64,000 bases of DNA from assembly GCA_002840535.1 (NCBI GenBank), contig PHBH01000010.1, forward strand, positions 1-64,000, given 5' to 3'. This stretch comes from Deltaproteobacteria bacterium HGW-Deltaproteobacteria-15. GTDB taxonomy: Bacteria; Desulfobacterota; DSM-4660; Desulfatiglandales; HGW-15. Each line of letters starts with the position of its first letter. Within the stretch, counting starts at the first letter, position 1. The notes under the pieces are model-generated. The model had not been told where the DNA came from. It made no database searches and worked only from the letters and a program-made list of their open reading frames with translations. A program made the position numbers and the translations under genes. Below, piece after piece: positions 1 to 8,322 of this stretch.

Positions 1-180
1 AAACAGGACAAGTTGGCACTCTCCAGAACTCTGTGCCCTCAAGCGAAGCGGGCGAGAGACGCTCTTTCCTGCGTGAAACCAAGCAAACAATTATGTGCTC
101 CGCTCAATAACTATTAACTTAACCACTGCCCATCGACTGTTTGCGGCAGACTATACCGTCAAACCCCATCTTTTCCTGTA

Positions 181-1068
181 TCAGATCCGGCTGTAGATCG
201 ACTGCAGTTCGTCGAATCTCAGACCCTTGAACAGGCCGCTGGTTGTCCCGAGGATGAATGGACCTGCCGATGCTGCTTGCCGAATTGCCGTCAACATCCC
301 CTGGTAATCCTTCGAACCACCGCATCGCTCCAACTCCCGAGCCGACAGTGTTCCCCAGAGACACAGGTCCCGGCCGGCCCGGGATCTTACTTCGGCCACA
401 TCCATATTGCTGTCCGGATCGATGCAATGGAATCCGTGAAATCCCATTGCGGCAATCCGGGCGAGGATGTCCAGGAAGTTTCCGTCTGAGTGGAAAAAGA
501 GCGGCAGCCCCAGGGAAAGGAGATTCTCCGCCTGTCCGGAAAGACAGGGAAGAAAGTGTTCCTCCATTGTCCGTGGAGATACGAACAATCCACTGGTGTA
601 CGCAAGATCATCCGCCAAAATCAGCCCGTGGATTCCCTCATCCGCAAGAAGGCGGCCCAGGTTTCTGTTGAGCGTTTCCACCCCTCGATTGAAGTCCCGA
701 AGGGCGGCCTTGTCCTTCATGCAGAGCCCGAAGAATTTCTCGAATCCCAGGATTCTTCCACCCCAGCCGAAAGAGCCGTCCAGGATAGCGAAGGTAAAAA
801 GACCCGACCGATCGACCCAACTCCTGAGATCCGGCCAGACAAGGTCGCCGGGCTGCGGAAGATCGCCTGAATGAATGTGCTGCGGGGAGAGACAGTAAAT
901 ATCCAGACCCAGGAGAGAAGAGAACTGCAGCCTCTCATCGAATCCCACCAACTCGCAGGCGAGCGCATTTTCCACGACCGAATCGTCGATCGTAATTTCC
1001 CCTCTGGGAATCCGATCGCAGGACCCATGCCGGATGGTGTCTATGACTCTCTGGACGGAATCCTTCAT
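181..1068 (-). CDS. URO-D-family (MtaA/CmuA-like) methyltransferase-type protein, atypical
   Basis: This 295-residue protein has the fold signature of the uroporphyrinogen decarboxylase superfamily, which includes cobamide methyltransferases (MtaA, MtbA, CmuA, O-demethylase components). It closes a minus-strand unit after a corrinoid protein and a RACo activator, so a role in corrinoid methyl transfer is inferred rather than haem synthesis. A good ribosome site (GGGAGGTAA) precedes the ATG. Oddities: it is shorter than usual members (about 340 residues). The His-x-Cys-Gly zinc motif of MtaA/CmuA reads HSDGN, and the late Cys is absent (FILGTTSGLF), so the zinc site that activates the methyl acceptor thiol seems lost. 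It may methylate or demethylate in a metal-free way or be an accessory protein. Superfamily call is firm; the reaction is unknown. Confidence 0.75.
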   Translation of the reverse strand: MKDSVQRVIDTIRHGSCDRIPRGEITIDDSVVENALACELVGFDERLQFSSLLGLDIYCLSPQHIHSGDLPQPGDLVWPDLRSWVDRSGLFTFAILDGSFGWGGRILGFEKFFGLCMKDKAALRDFNRGVETLNRNLGRLLADEGIHGLILADDLAYTSGLFVSPRTMEEHFLPCLSGQAENLLSLGLPLFFHSDGNFLDILARIAAMGFHGFHCIDPDSNMDVAEVRSRAGRDLCLWGTLSARELERCGGSKDYQGMLTAIRQAASAGPFILGTTSGLFKGLRFDELQSIYSRI

Positions 1069-1100
1069 TTACCTCCCGAAGCAAGAATTAGTTAAAAATA

Positions 1101-1169
1101 TGGGTTCCCGCCTGCGCGGGAACGACGGAAGTACCATTTGTGTGTCATTCCCGCGCAGGCGGGAACCCA
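1101..1169. repeat. 22-bp perfect inverted repeat (REP-like hairpin)
   Basis: Arms at 1101-1122 and 1148-1169 are perfect 22-nt inverted copies (TGGGTTCCCGCCTGCGCGGG at the left) around a 25-nt spacer. It matches the widespread class of bacterial palindromic repeats reading TCATTCCCGCG...GGGAA. It sits between the RACo gene and the URO-D gene of one operon, so it could attenuate or stabilise the transcript. Confidence 0.85.
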
Positions 1170-1220
1170 GAATTCGTTTGATCGGGCTCGAATCCAGGAA
1201 GGCCACGCGCACTGGGAGTC

Positions 1221-3101
1221 TCATGGCTTGTCTTCGCGGGAGTGTTCCAATTCCCAGGACCCCGCCCCCTTCCCAAAGTCGATTGCGGTGAGAAAGGTTC
1301 GCTGAAAATCCTTGCTGAGCGAGAGCTCGATGTGCTCGGCCCTGGATGCCAGAGAGGATGCAAGATCGAGATCTCCTTTTGAAAGAAGCGCCATCACCGC
1401 CCCTGCTCCAGCTGCATTTCCCACAGGGGTAATGATCTTCGTGGGAACATCGGGAAGCATCCCGATTCCCTGGATGCTCTCCGGCCGGAGATTGCTTCCA
1501 AAGGCGCCTGCAAGCATTACCCCATCCAGATCGGAAGCGGTTATCCCGGCCTCCTTCAACAGGATCTCGATACCTGCGCGTATGGCGCCTTTGGCGAGTT
1601 GCACTTCCCGGATATCCTTCTGGGTCACAGCCACCTTTTTCTTTCCATTCACCAATACAAATCGGGAACCCGTCTCCGTGATCTCTATCCTTTCCCTGAG
1701 CGACCCATCCAGTGAGGCGGGCCACTGATCCGGGTTTTGGATCCGGCCGCTTCTGTGAAGAATGTCGAACTTGACCATTTCTGAAACCGCATCCAGAAGT
1801 CCTGATCCGCAGAGGCCGCTCGCTTCCGCGTCGCCGATTACCGAACAGATGGGGTTTTCTTTGAAATCCACTTTGTACACAGCCCCCGGAACCGCCCGCA
1901 TTCCCTGGCTGATGCACCCGCCTTCAAAGGCCGGTCCTGCGGCGGTGGAGCAGGTCAGAAGCCGCCCGTTCGCTGAGAGGACCACCTCGCCGTTCGTACC
2001 GATATCAATGGCAAGCCAATTACCGGGGCGTTCATAAATCCTGGTGGCGAGCATGACCGAAACCGTGTCTGCACCGACATATCCTGCGATGTTTGGCAGG
2101 GTGATGAACCTGGTGTGCGGGGGCAGATTTCGCAACCCGAGATGAGTGGCCTTCCCGCTGAGAGATCTCGTGAACACGGGTGCGAAGGGAGCTGTCGCGA
2201 TGTTTCCAGGGCTGGTTGCCAGCAGAAAATGCATCATGACGGTGTTCCCGGTGAAAACCATTCCGTAAATGTGCTCAATATGGGTATGACACTCTGTCAG
2301 GAGCCGGTCGATCAGGGATGCGACCGTGTCCGCAACCAGCACCTGCATTTCGTGCACGTGTTCGGGCTTCTGACCGGCGTAGGTGATCCGCGAGACCACA
2401 TCGGCCCCGTGTCTTGCCTGCCGGTTTGCAGCAGATGCGGAGCTCAGGACCCTGCCGGTTACAAGGTCGACCAGATATCCCGCAACGGTTGTGGTTCCAA
2501 TATCGAATGCTATCCCGTAAGCCTCCGTCGTGGTGTCCCCGGGCTCAATTCCGATCAGCTCTTCCTGGAAAAGCACCAGTGTCGTCTTGAATCCTGACTT
2601 CCTCAGGATGCGCGGTATGCTTGGGGTAAGATCCAAATCGACCTTCACGTCCCGACGGAGGGGTTCCAAAGCCCGCTCCAGATCTGCTTTGGGATCCTCC
2701 ACAGTGGGGGGGCTCAACTCCAAGTGGATCTTTGAAAAGGGCGAATCGATTTTTTCCGGAGGTTTGAGGAAGATCTCTTTATGGAAGAGACAAGCGTCTT
2801 CTGCAGACCTGACCTGATCGATCTCCACAGTGCAGTTGCCGAGCACCGTCCTCTGGCAGAGGAGGACCCGGCCGAGACGGAGCTCCTCATCGGAAAACAG
2901 GGTTTTTTCGGCTGCGGTGGGCTCGCTCACATTTCCTTCGATCACTCTGGCGCAGCATTTGCCGCATTTTCCCCTGCTACCGCATGAGGAATCGACTTCG
3001 AGCCCGGCCTCATGAGCGGCAAGGGACAATGAAGCACCTGCCGCCACAGTGACTGCTCTCCCCGACGGCATGAATTTCACTTTGAACAGACTATCGACCA
3101 C
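1221..3101 (-). CDS. RACo-type reductive activator of corrinoid proteins (2Fe-2S ferredoxin + ASKHA, DUF4445)
   Basis: The 626-residue protein starts with a plant-type 2Fe-2S ferredoxin domain. Cluster ligands are Cys40, Cys46, Cys49 and Cys82 (CGSRGKCGKC, then LLCQRT). A linker follows, and then a C-terminal ASKHA-type ATPase with an AFDIGTTTVAGYLVD phosphate loop and a second DIGTNGEVVL motif. This is the architecture of RACo, which uses ATP to return inactive cob(II)alamin of corrinoid methyltransferase systems to cob(I)alamin. The length fits the family. The start is GTG, six bases after the stop of the corrinoid-protein gene, so the two are translationally close. Its presence strongly supports a genuine corrinoid methyl-transfer system in this cluster. 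Confidence 0.92.
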   Translation of the reverse strand: MVDSLFKVKFMPSGRAVTVAAGASLSLAAHEAGLEVDSSCGSRGKCGKCCARVIEGNVSEPTAAEKTLFSDEELRLGRVLLCQRTVLGNCTVEIDQVRSAEDACLFHKEIFLKPPEKIDSPFSKIHLELSPPTVEDPKADLERALEPLRRDVKVDLDLTPSIPRILRKSGFKTTLVLFQEELIGIEPGDTTTEAYGIAFDIGTTTVAGYLVDLVTGRVLSSASAANRQARHGADVVSRITYAGQKPEHVHEMQVLVADTVASLIDRLLTECHTHIEHIYGMVFTGNTVMMHFLLATSPGNIATAPFAPVFTRSLSGKATHLGLRNLPPHTRFITLPNIAGYVGADTVSVMLATRIYERPGNWLAIDIGTNGEVVLSANGRLLTCSTAAGPAFEGGCISQGMRAVPGAVYKVDFKENPICSVIGDAEASGLCGSGLLDAVSEMVKFDILHRSGRIQNPDQWPASLDGSLRERIEITETGSRFVLVNGKKKVAVTQKDIREVQLAKGAIRAGIEILLKEAGITASDLDGVMLAGAFGSNLRPESIQGIGMLPDVPTKIITPVGNAAGAGAVMALLSKGDLDLASSLASRAEHIELSLSKDFQRTFLTAIDFGKGAGSWELEHSREDKP

Positions 3102-3107
3102 TTCCTG

Positions 3108-3764
3108 CTACCCCTCCACTGACGGAAGTCCCACCGCCTTTTGACATAGGTGAATCCCCACCATGGCATCGGTCACCCAGTAATCGGCGTCAACAAATTT
3201 GCAGACCTTTTCATCGACCATGCCGCCCATGAGAAAAAGAGGTCTCGATGGCGCCGCCTCCTGCCGGACCAACGCAATGGTATTTCGGGCCGCCTCAAAG
3301 CAACTGCTGAGCAAGCACGAAAGCCCTATGATCCGGGGCGCGGTCTTCCGGACCGCAGTGAGAAACTCCCCGGGCGGGACATTCACTCCGAGATCAAAGA
3401 CCTTGAAACCGTGGCAGCGCGCCAGCACCTTGAATACATCTTTTCCAATGAAATGAATATCCCCTTCCACCGTCCCCAGAAGAATCGTCCCCGAGTCATG
3501 TCCCTGGATGTTGCTGGCAATCAGAGGCAATATCAGTTTTCCAATTTCGCGCATGATCTCCCCCGCGATGATCAGGCCTGATATGAAGTACGTTCCCTTT
3601 TCATAATATTGGCCTATCCTGCGCATACCGGTCTGACAGGCATCTAAAATGGCAAGGGGATTCATTCCGGTCGCCATCCGCTCCCGGACAATGGCCAATA
3701 CCTGCTCCTCTTTCAGGTCAGCCAGAAGAGTGCTCAGTTCGTCCATTTTCTCGTCTGAAGACAT
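3108..3764 (-). CDS. Corrinoid (cobalamin-binding) methyl-carrier protein
   Basis: 218 residues with the two-part layout of methanogen and acetogen corrinoid proteins (MtaC, MtbC, MttC type). An N-terminal helical cap (about 10-90) is followed by a Rossmann-like B12 domain (about 93-210). The lower-ligand motif DxHxxG is intact as DIHFIG (Asp102, His104, Gly107), and the downstream GLSCLLSS and GGM loops match the nucleotide-tail pocket. It carries the methyl group between a substrate methyltransferase and an acceptor enzyme. The start has a strong ribosome site (GAAGGAGGAGCG). It is the first structural gene after the GntR regulator and is followed at once by RACo. It is clearly divergent from the second corrinoid protein at 6547-7170, so the two probably serve different methyltransferases. 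Confidence 0.9.
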   Translation of the reverse strand: MSSDEKMDELSTLLADLKEEQVLAIVRERMATGMNPLAILDACQTGMRRIGQYYEKGTYFISGLIIAGEIMREIGKLILPLIASNIQGHDSGTILLGTVEGDIHFIGKDVFKVLARCHGFKVFDLGVNVPPGEFLTAVRKTAPRIIGLSCLLSSCFEAARNTIALVRQEAAPSRPLFLMGGMVDEKVCKFVDADYWVTDAMVGIHLCQKAVGLPSVEG

Positions 3765-3827
3765 CGCTCCTCCTTCTCCGGTTGAAGAGATTCGCTGTCA
3801 TTCCTATTGCCCCGAAAAGCATGGATA

Positions 3828-3898
3828 TGTAGGAGCAACCTCCCGGTTGCGATTCCTTTGAATTGGAAGGCGATCCCGAGCAGGAGCTCGCTCCTGCA
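3828..3898. repeat. TGTAGGAGC dispersed palindromic repeat, copy A
   Basis: The element runs from TGTAGGAGCAACCTCCCGG to GAGCTCGCTCCTGCA and lies between the GntR gene and the corrinoid-protein gene. An inverted copy with about three-quarters identity by eye is at 22230-22299, and a short fragment (GGTCGCTCCTACAAGG) lies near 27160-27180. It belongs to a common non-coding bacterial repeat class. Confidence 0.75.
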
Positions 3899-3925
3899 GA
3901 AAACATTCCAAGCGCAGAGAAATGA

Positions 3926-4672
3926 TTAATCCGATGCTACTCCTACCGTGGCCGTAAACCGAAAACGATCCCCCCTGCAAATGAACCGCCCCCAGCTCAC
4001 AGGCTTGTCGGAAAAATCGAAGAACACATGGTCGAGACGGAAAGCGGGAAGCATTTCAGGAGCGCTGAGCAGTGCAGCCTCCTCCTGGTTGAGCACAACG
4101 GTCTCAATGGACAATTCCCCTCTTTTGAAGACCGTCCCCCCGGTGCCGGAGAAAAGGCCGTGCAGGGAGGTGATTTCCAGTTCCGCCTCAACAATGGGAC
4201 GGGTAGGGTCCGCGATGAGATGTTCAATGTGGTAAAGAACGGGATCATTACCGGAACAGATCAGCCGCCTGATGAGAATGGTTCGCACTCCGACAGGAAT
4301 ATCCAGCTTTCGGGCTGTGAACTCATTGGACCTCGCAAGCTGCACTTCCAGGATTCTCACATCGCTCGGTTTGCTGTTCTTCAGGATTTTCTCAAATTCA
4401 CCAAGCTGGAACGTGACCGAACCCAATGCCATCGGCCGGACATAGGTTCCGCTTCCCCGTATTGTGTTGACCATGCCCTGGTCCAGAAGCATCTTTACGG
4501 TCCGGCGAACGGTCATGGGACTGACCCGATACTTACGGCAAAGCTGAGATTCGCTGGGGAGACGGCTCCCCGGAGGGTAAAGCCCCTTTCCGATCTGCAT
4601 CCTCAGAATATTGTGCAACTGGACGTAAGCGGGTTCCTGAGACTGCCGGTCTATTGCATCAAAGTCGTTCAA
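3926..4672 (-). CDS. GntR/HutC-family transcriptional regulator with UTRA ligand domain
   Basis: A winged-helix GntR domain is near the N-terminus (SRLPSESQLCRKYRVSPMTV, then GMVNTIRGSGTYVRP). A UTRA effector-binding domain of about 140 residues follows. The TTG at 4672 is chosen as start because GAGGAGG lies ten bases upstream and the product (248 residues) has the usual family length. An in-frame GTG at 4768 would add 32 residues that match nothing and has no ribosome site. It is transcribed in the same direction as the corrinoid protein, RACo and URO-D genes and away from the methyltransferase-TRAP unit. It is therefore the obvious local repressor of both, with a methylated substrate or product as probable effector. 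Confidence 0.88.
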   Translation of the reverse strand: MNDFDAIDRQSQEPAYVQLHNILRMQIGKGLYPPGSRLPSESQLCRKYRVSPMTVRRTVKMLLDQGMVNTIRGSGTYVRPMALGSVTFQLGEFEKILKNSKPSDVRILEVQLARSNEFTARKLDIPVGVRTILIRRLICSGNDPVLYHIEHLIADPTRPIVEAELEITSLHGLFSGTGGTVFKRGELSIETVVLNQEEAALLSAPEMLPAFRLDHVFFDFSDKPVSWGRFICRGDRFRFTATVGVASD

Positions 4673-4817
4673 CGACCATTGCCCTCCTCGGTGCAAACGG
4701 ACCCAAAGAAATCCGGAGGTTCCCAGGATGAAGCCGTCGGAGCGGCCGGTTTGGTCGGACTCAGACACCGAAGAAAGAAATTCGGACCTAATCTGACCGG
4801 GAGCAGAGACATGAAAT

Positions 4818-4829
4818 AGCTATATAGCT
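4818..4829. promoter_or_regulatory. AGCTATATAGCT palindrome, candidate GntR operator
   Basis: A perfect 12-bp palindrome in AT-rich sequence upstream of the GntR regulator gene. GntR/HutC operators are short palindromes of the GT-N-TA-N-AC kind, which this only loosely resembles. Autoregulation is inferred from position. Confidence 0.35.
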
Positions 4830-5066
4830 TTTTCCCTATTATGAGTCAATGGGATGTAGCGCAAGAACGCCGGTGGCCATTCGAGGGAGGCTTGCGAAGA
4901 GGGTCTGTACCATGTTTCGGAAATTCCATAAACGGTCATAGCGGCGAGGTGAGGATTCTTATTTTACATTGTCAATTACTTATTGGCGCTCTCTTCCTCC
5001 GGCATGAAAAAAGTTCTTAGGCGGGTAAGCATCAAACACGGAATCCGGCTCAATTGCGTGACCTTT

Positions 5067-5101
5067 TTGTATTGACAAAGTTCTCTATACAACTTTATAT
5101 T
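5067..5101 (+). promoter_or_regulatory. Sigma-70-like promoter with overlapping inverted repeats
   Basis: TTGACA at 5072-5077 is an exact -35 box. TATATT at 5096-5101 (18-base spacer) or TTATAT at 5095-5100 (17-base spacer) serves as -10. Two inverted repeats overlap it: TTGTAT (5067-5072) with ATACAA (5087-5092), and AAAGTT with AACTTT across 5077-5096. That is a typical place for a repressor such as the adjacent GntR protein. It would drive the methyltransferase-corrinoid-TRAP operon. Confidence 0.6.
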
Positions 5102-5181
5102 TAGCCGCGATCATCTCCCCTGTTTTCTCACTCATGGCAAAGGGGTAATCTCTTTCAGGCCGAGCCTTTGTGGAGCCGCAT

Positions 5182-6534
5182 ATGGAAGACCCGAAGGACC
5201 TTTTCGAGCAACGGCTTGGGCGCTACCAGGCTGCGGTTGCCCTGGAGAAAACAGATCGAATGCCCGTGGCCACGGGCAGCAATTATCTCGCAGAAAGCTA
5301 TTCCGGGAACACCAAACAGCAGACCATCTACGATCCGGAGAAATGGCTTCAGGCTGAAGCAGCTTTCATCCGTTCTTTTCCTGAAGTCGATGTGCTTCGT
5401 AACAACCGGATTTATGCCCCCCTTTTCGATGCGGTAGGATGCAGGACCTACAAGCTGCCTGGCCGCGACCTTCCCGCCAAGGGTCAGTTCCAGTTCCTGG
5501 AGGCGGAATACATGAAGGCCGATGAGTACGATCTCCTCATCGGCGATCCGACCGGCTTCATGCTGGAGGTGTTTCTCCCCAGGGTCCTTGGCGAGATCTC
5601 GGCCGGATCTAAAAGGGCTTCTGTCGCACTTCTCAAAGGCGGCATGGCCTACATGATGATGGCCGATGTGATGAGAAAAAGGTCCACCGCTTTGCAGGAG
5701 CAATTCGGCATGCCCCAGCCCATGACCGGAGCGTTCCTTGCGCCTTTCGATGCAATCGCCGATGCCATGAGAGGTCTTCATGGAATCATGATGGATATGT
5801 ACCGCCGGCCGGAGAAACTGATTCAAGCCTGCGACGTGCTGGTGGATGAGATGGTGCAGTTTGCTCTGACAACGGCTGATCCGCTCAAGAGGTATCCTAT
5901 ATTCGTTCCCACGCACAAGCCCATGTTTCTTTCCCCCGAGCAGTTTGAGACCTTTTACTGGCCGAGTTTCAAGAGGACCATGGAGCGGCTCATCGGCTCG
6001 GGTTATACGATCCGCGCCTATCTTGAAGGAGACTGGCATCACCACTGGAGCCACATGCTCGAACTGCCCAGAGGCAAAGTCCTGTGCGACATCGACAATC
6101 AGGGCGACATCTTCAAGGCCAAGGCCGATATCGGCCACCACCAATGCCTCTCCGGCGGGATTCCCGATTCCCTTTTCATCCTGGGAAAACCGGTAGAGAT
6201 ACGAGAGCGTGTAAAGCTGCTTTGTGAAACGATCGGGAGAGACGGCGGCCTGCTCATTAACGGGGGCTGCAATATTCCCTATGACACCAGGCCTGAAAAT
6301 TACCGCGCCATGATCGATGCCATACTCGAATTCGCCACCTATGATCCGGATTTCCGCCCCGCCCCAAAAGCCGTCGGGGAAGCGGGCGAACGGCCTCCCA
6401 TGAAGATGGTGACCCCCTGGAAAATCTGGCTGGAGGAGAGGGAAGGGATTTTGGGGGAGGAGTCCCTGATCCGTCTGCCCTATGAGAGACTTGAACTCCT
6501 GGCATATAGCTGGATATGGCAATGGGTCATGTGA
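5182..6534 (+). CDS. URO-D-family corrinoid-dependent methyltransferase
   Basis: A 450-residue member of the uroporphyrinogen decarboxylase superfamily. This longer class is typical of the substrate methyltransferases of bacterial corrinoid demethylation systems. It has the late segment LLINGGCNIP, where the Cys fits the third zinc ligand of MtaA/CmuA-type enzymes, and an earlier acidic/His-rich stretch (YLEGDWHHHWSH) that could give the others. The ATG at 5182 is preferred because GGAG lies six bases upstream; an in-frame GTG at 5170 is possible. Only 12 bases separate it from the corrinoid-protein gene, so the two almost certainly work as a pair. The methylated substrate is not readable from sequence; the downstream TRAP transporter suggests a carboxylate. 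Confidence 0.82.
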   Translation: MEDPKDLFEQRLGRYQAAVALEKTDRMPVATGSNYLAESYSGNTKQQTIYDPEKWLQAEAAFIRSFPEVDVLRNNRIYAPLFDAVGCRTYKLPGRDLPAKGQFQFLEAEYMKADEYDLLIGDPTGFMLEVFLPRVLGEISAGSKRASVALLKGGMAYMMMADVMRKRSTALQEQFGMPQPMTGAFLAPFDAIADAMRGLHGIMMDMYRRPEKLIQACDVLVDEMVQFALTTADPLKRYPIFVPTHKPMFLSPEQFETFYWPSFKRTMERLIGSGYTIRAYLEGDWHHHWSHMLELPRGKVLCDIDNQGDIFKAKADIGHHQCLSGGIPDSLFILGKPVEIRERVKLLCETIGRDGGLLINGGCNIPYDTRPENYRAMIDAILEFATYDPDFRPAPKAVGEAGERPPMKMVTPWKIWLEEREGILGEESLIRLPYERLELLAYSWIWQWVM

Positions 6535-6546
6535 AAAGGAAGTGCA

Positions 6547-7170
6547 ATGGAAGAAATAGCAAAAGCCCTACGAGATCTGGATGAGAAAAAAGTACTCGCC
6601 CTGGTGGAAGAGGCGCTGGCAAATGGCATTCCACCCGTGCAGATTGTGGAAGCATGCAATCAGGGCATGACGGAAGTGGGCGACCTTTTCGCAGCGGGAA
6701 AGTACTTCATCAGTCAGCTCCTCTTTTCGGCGGAGATCCTGAAGTCGGTCATGAATCGGCTCGATCCCATATTGGAGAATGGTGAAAAGAAGGATTCGGA
6801 AGGAAAGGTGATCCTGGGAACCGTGAAGGGGGACATCCATGATATCGGAAAGAACATTGTCTCGACCCTTCTCAGGGGAGCGGGGTTTGAGGTGATCGAT
6901 CTCGGGGTGGATGTCCCTGCAGAGCGATTCGTAAGCAAGGCCAAGGAAACGGGAGCAAAGGTCATCGGGCTGAGCGCCCTGCTGAACTTCACCTATCCGG
7001 AGATGAAGAACGTGGTGGATGCCGTCTCTTCAGCCGGAATCAGAAATGAGGTGAGGATCGTCATAGGGGGAGCCCCGGTCAACGAACAGGTCAGGGAATT
7101 CACCGGGGCCGATTTTTATGCCGAGGATGCTGTCGCAGGCGTCAGGATCTGCAAATCCATTTATCGCTAG
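6547..7170 (+). CDS. Corrinoid (cobalamin-binding) methyl-carrier protein
   Basis: 207 residues with an N-terminal cap domain and a B12-binding domain. The canonical motif GTVKGDIHDIGKNIV includes Asp96, His98 and Gly101, with His98 the expected lower ligand of the cobalt. It is closer to the family consensus than the protein at 3108-3764. It is 12 bases downstream of the URO-D methyltransferase and would accept its methyl group. RACo for reactivation is on the opposite strand. No pterin-type methyltransferase passing the methyl to tetrahydrofolate is in the window, so that partner must be elsewhere. Confidence 0.92.
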   Translation: MEEIAKALRDLDEKKVLALVEEALANGIPPVQIVEACNQGMTEVGDLFAAGKYFISQLLFSAEILKSVMNRLDPILENGEKKDSEGKVILGTVKGDIHDIGKNIVSTLLRGAGFEVIDLGVDVPAERFVSKAKETGAKVIGLSALLNFTYPEMKNVVDAVSSAGIRNEVRIVIGGAPVNEQVREFTGADFYAEDAVAGVRICKSIYR

Positions 7171-7254
7171 GGCAGGGATTGCCGAAAGTGGGATAACAGG
7201 CCCAAAAAGGAAGGTTTGAAGCACCGGGGTTCACCATTATAAGGAGGCGGCGAA

Positions 7255-8313
7255 ATGCGAAGAATTGGATTGTTTTTGATTATGGTGTTCTTTTTCTTTT
7301 TCGGAATCAACTCTCTTGTCGGCGCTCAGGATGTGATCAAGCTGAAAGCGGCAAACTACCTCCCCCCTACTCACAAGATGTCGCTTCTCTCCGGGTGGTT
7401 TTGCGATGAGGTGAAGAAGCGTACGAACGGCAAAGTGGAGATTACCTACCACGCGGGAGGCACCCTGCTGTCCCCCGACAAGATGTATGTGGGCGTCTCG
7501 ACAGGCATCGCCGATATGGGTCTATCCCATACGGGATATACGCGAGGGCGGTTCCCGGTTACAGAGGTGCTGGATCTCCCCCTTGGATTCCCAAGCGGGT
7601 ATGTGGCGTCGCAGGTTAGCTTTGATTTTTACAACAAGTTCAAACCAAGCGAGTGGGATGCTGTTCATGTCCTTTACTTTGCCACCACAGGCCCACTGAT
7701 CATTCAAACCACATCCAAGCCGGTCAAGAGCCTGGAAGAACTGGCGGGCATCAAGATCAGGGCAACAGGGCAGACCGCTGATATCGTCAAATCGCTTGGC
7801 GCGGTCCCGGTCCCTCTAGGAATGCCTGACGTCTATGACTCCCTGAGAAGAGGCGTCATAGAAGGCGTCATGGTGGATCTTTCCACGCTCAAGTACTGGA
7901 AGTTTGCAGAAGTCGTGAAATATGTCACCTCTGCCTGGCAAATCGGGTCGGGCTATACATTTTATTGGGTCATGAACAAGAACAAATGGGACAAAATGCC
8001 ACCCGATGTCCAGAAGGTCCTGACTGAAGTGGGCATCGAAGCCAAGGACAAACAGGCCGCCCTTTGGAACGAAATGGATATCGAGGGAGTGCAGGCGTTC
8101 AAAGAAAAGGGCGGGCAGATGATCAGTCTCCCCGATGCCGAAGCGGCGAAATGGGTAAACAAGGTGGAACCGGTCATTGCCGAGTACAAGAAGAGCATGG
8201 CATCGAAGGGATTCAAGGAGGCTGATGTCGACGGCTGGATCAAATTCATAAAAGAGCGTATCGCGAACTGGAAAGCCGAGGAGAAGAAGAGGGGAGTCGC
8301 GTCTCCTTTCTAA
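7255..8313 (+). CDS. dctP: TRAP transporter solute-binding protein DctP
   Basis: 352 residues with a signal peptide (charged start, hydrophobic core to about residue 23, then GAQD) and the DctP fold. The family arginine that pairs with substrate carboxylate lies in ELAGIKIRATG. It delivers an organic acid from the periplasm to the DctQM membrane pair encoded next. A strong AAGGAGGCGG ribosome site precedes the ATG. It follows the corrinoid protein by 84 bases in the same orientation, so the imported acid is probably the methylated substrate of the demethylation system. Confidence 0.92.
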   Translation: MRRIGLFLIMVFFFFFGINSLVGAQDVIKLKAANYLPPTHKMSLLSGWFCDEVKKRTNGKVEITYHAGGTLLSPDKMYVGVSTGIADMGLSHTGYTRGRFPVTEVLDLPLGFPSGYVASQVSFDFYNKFKPSEWDAVHVLYFATTGPLIIQTTSKPVKSLEELAGIKIRATGQTADIVKSLGAVPVPLGMPDVYDSLRRGVIEGVMVDLSTLKYWKFAEVVKYVTSAWQIGSGYTFYWVMNKNKWDKMPPDVQKVLTEVGIEAKDKQAALWNEMDIEGVQAFKEKGGQMISLPDAEAAKWVNKVEPVIAEYKKSMASKGFKEADVDGWIKFIKERIANWKAEEKKRGVASPF

Positions 8314-8322
8314 CATAAAGAG

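Larger units (their letters stand above)
4773..5181. other. Divergent regulatory region between the two corrinoid methyltransferase units
   Basis: About 400 bases (500 measured from the chosen GntR start) without a gene. It holds a 12-bp palindrome at 4818-4829 and a sigma-70-like promoter with overlapping inverted repeats at 5067-5101. No cobalamin-riboswitch B12 box was recognised. The rest shows no structure I can name. Confidence 0.6.

Noticed and set aside
1..180. Sigma-54 promoter at TTGGCACTCTCC near base 14
   Set aside because: The -24 block fits, but there is no TTGC-type -12 block at the right spacing and no gene starts downstream in that direction.
4773..5181. Cobalamin riboswitch before the corrinoid operon
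   Set aside because: No B12 box or conserved core pattern could be found on either strand by eye.
5155..6522. 455-residue minus-strand reading frame covering the URO-D methyltransferase gene
   Set aside because: It mirrors the plus-strand gene, has His/Arg/Gly-rich composition with no family pattern and no ribosome site. It arises from GC-rich third positions.
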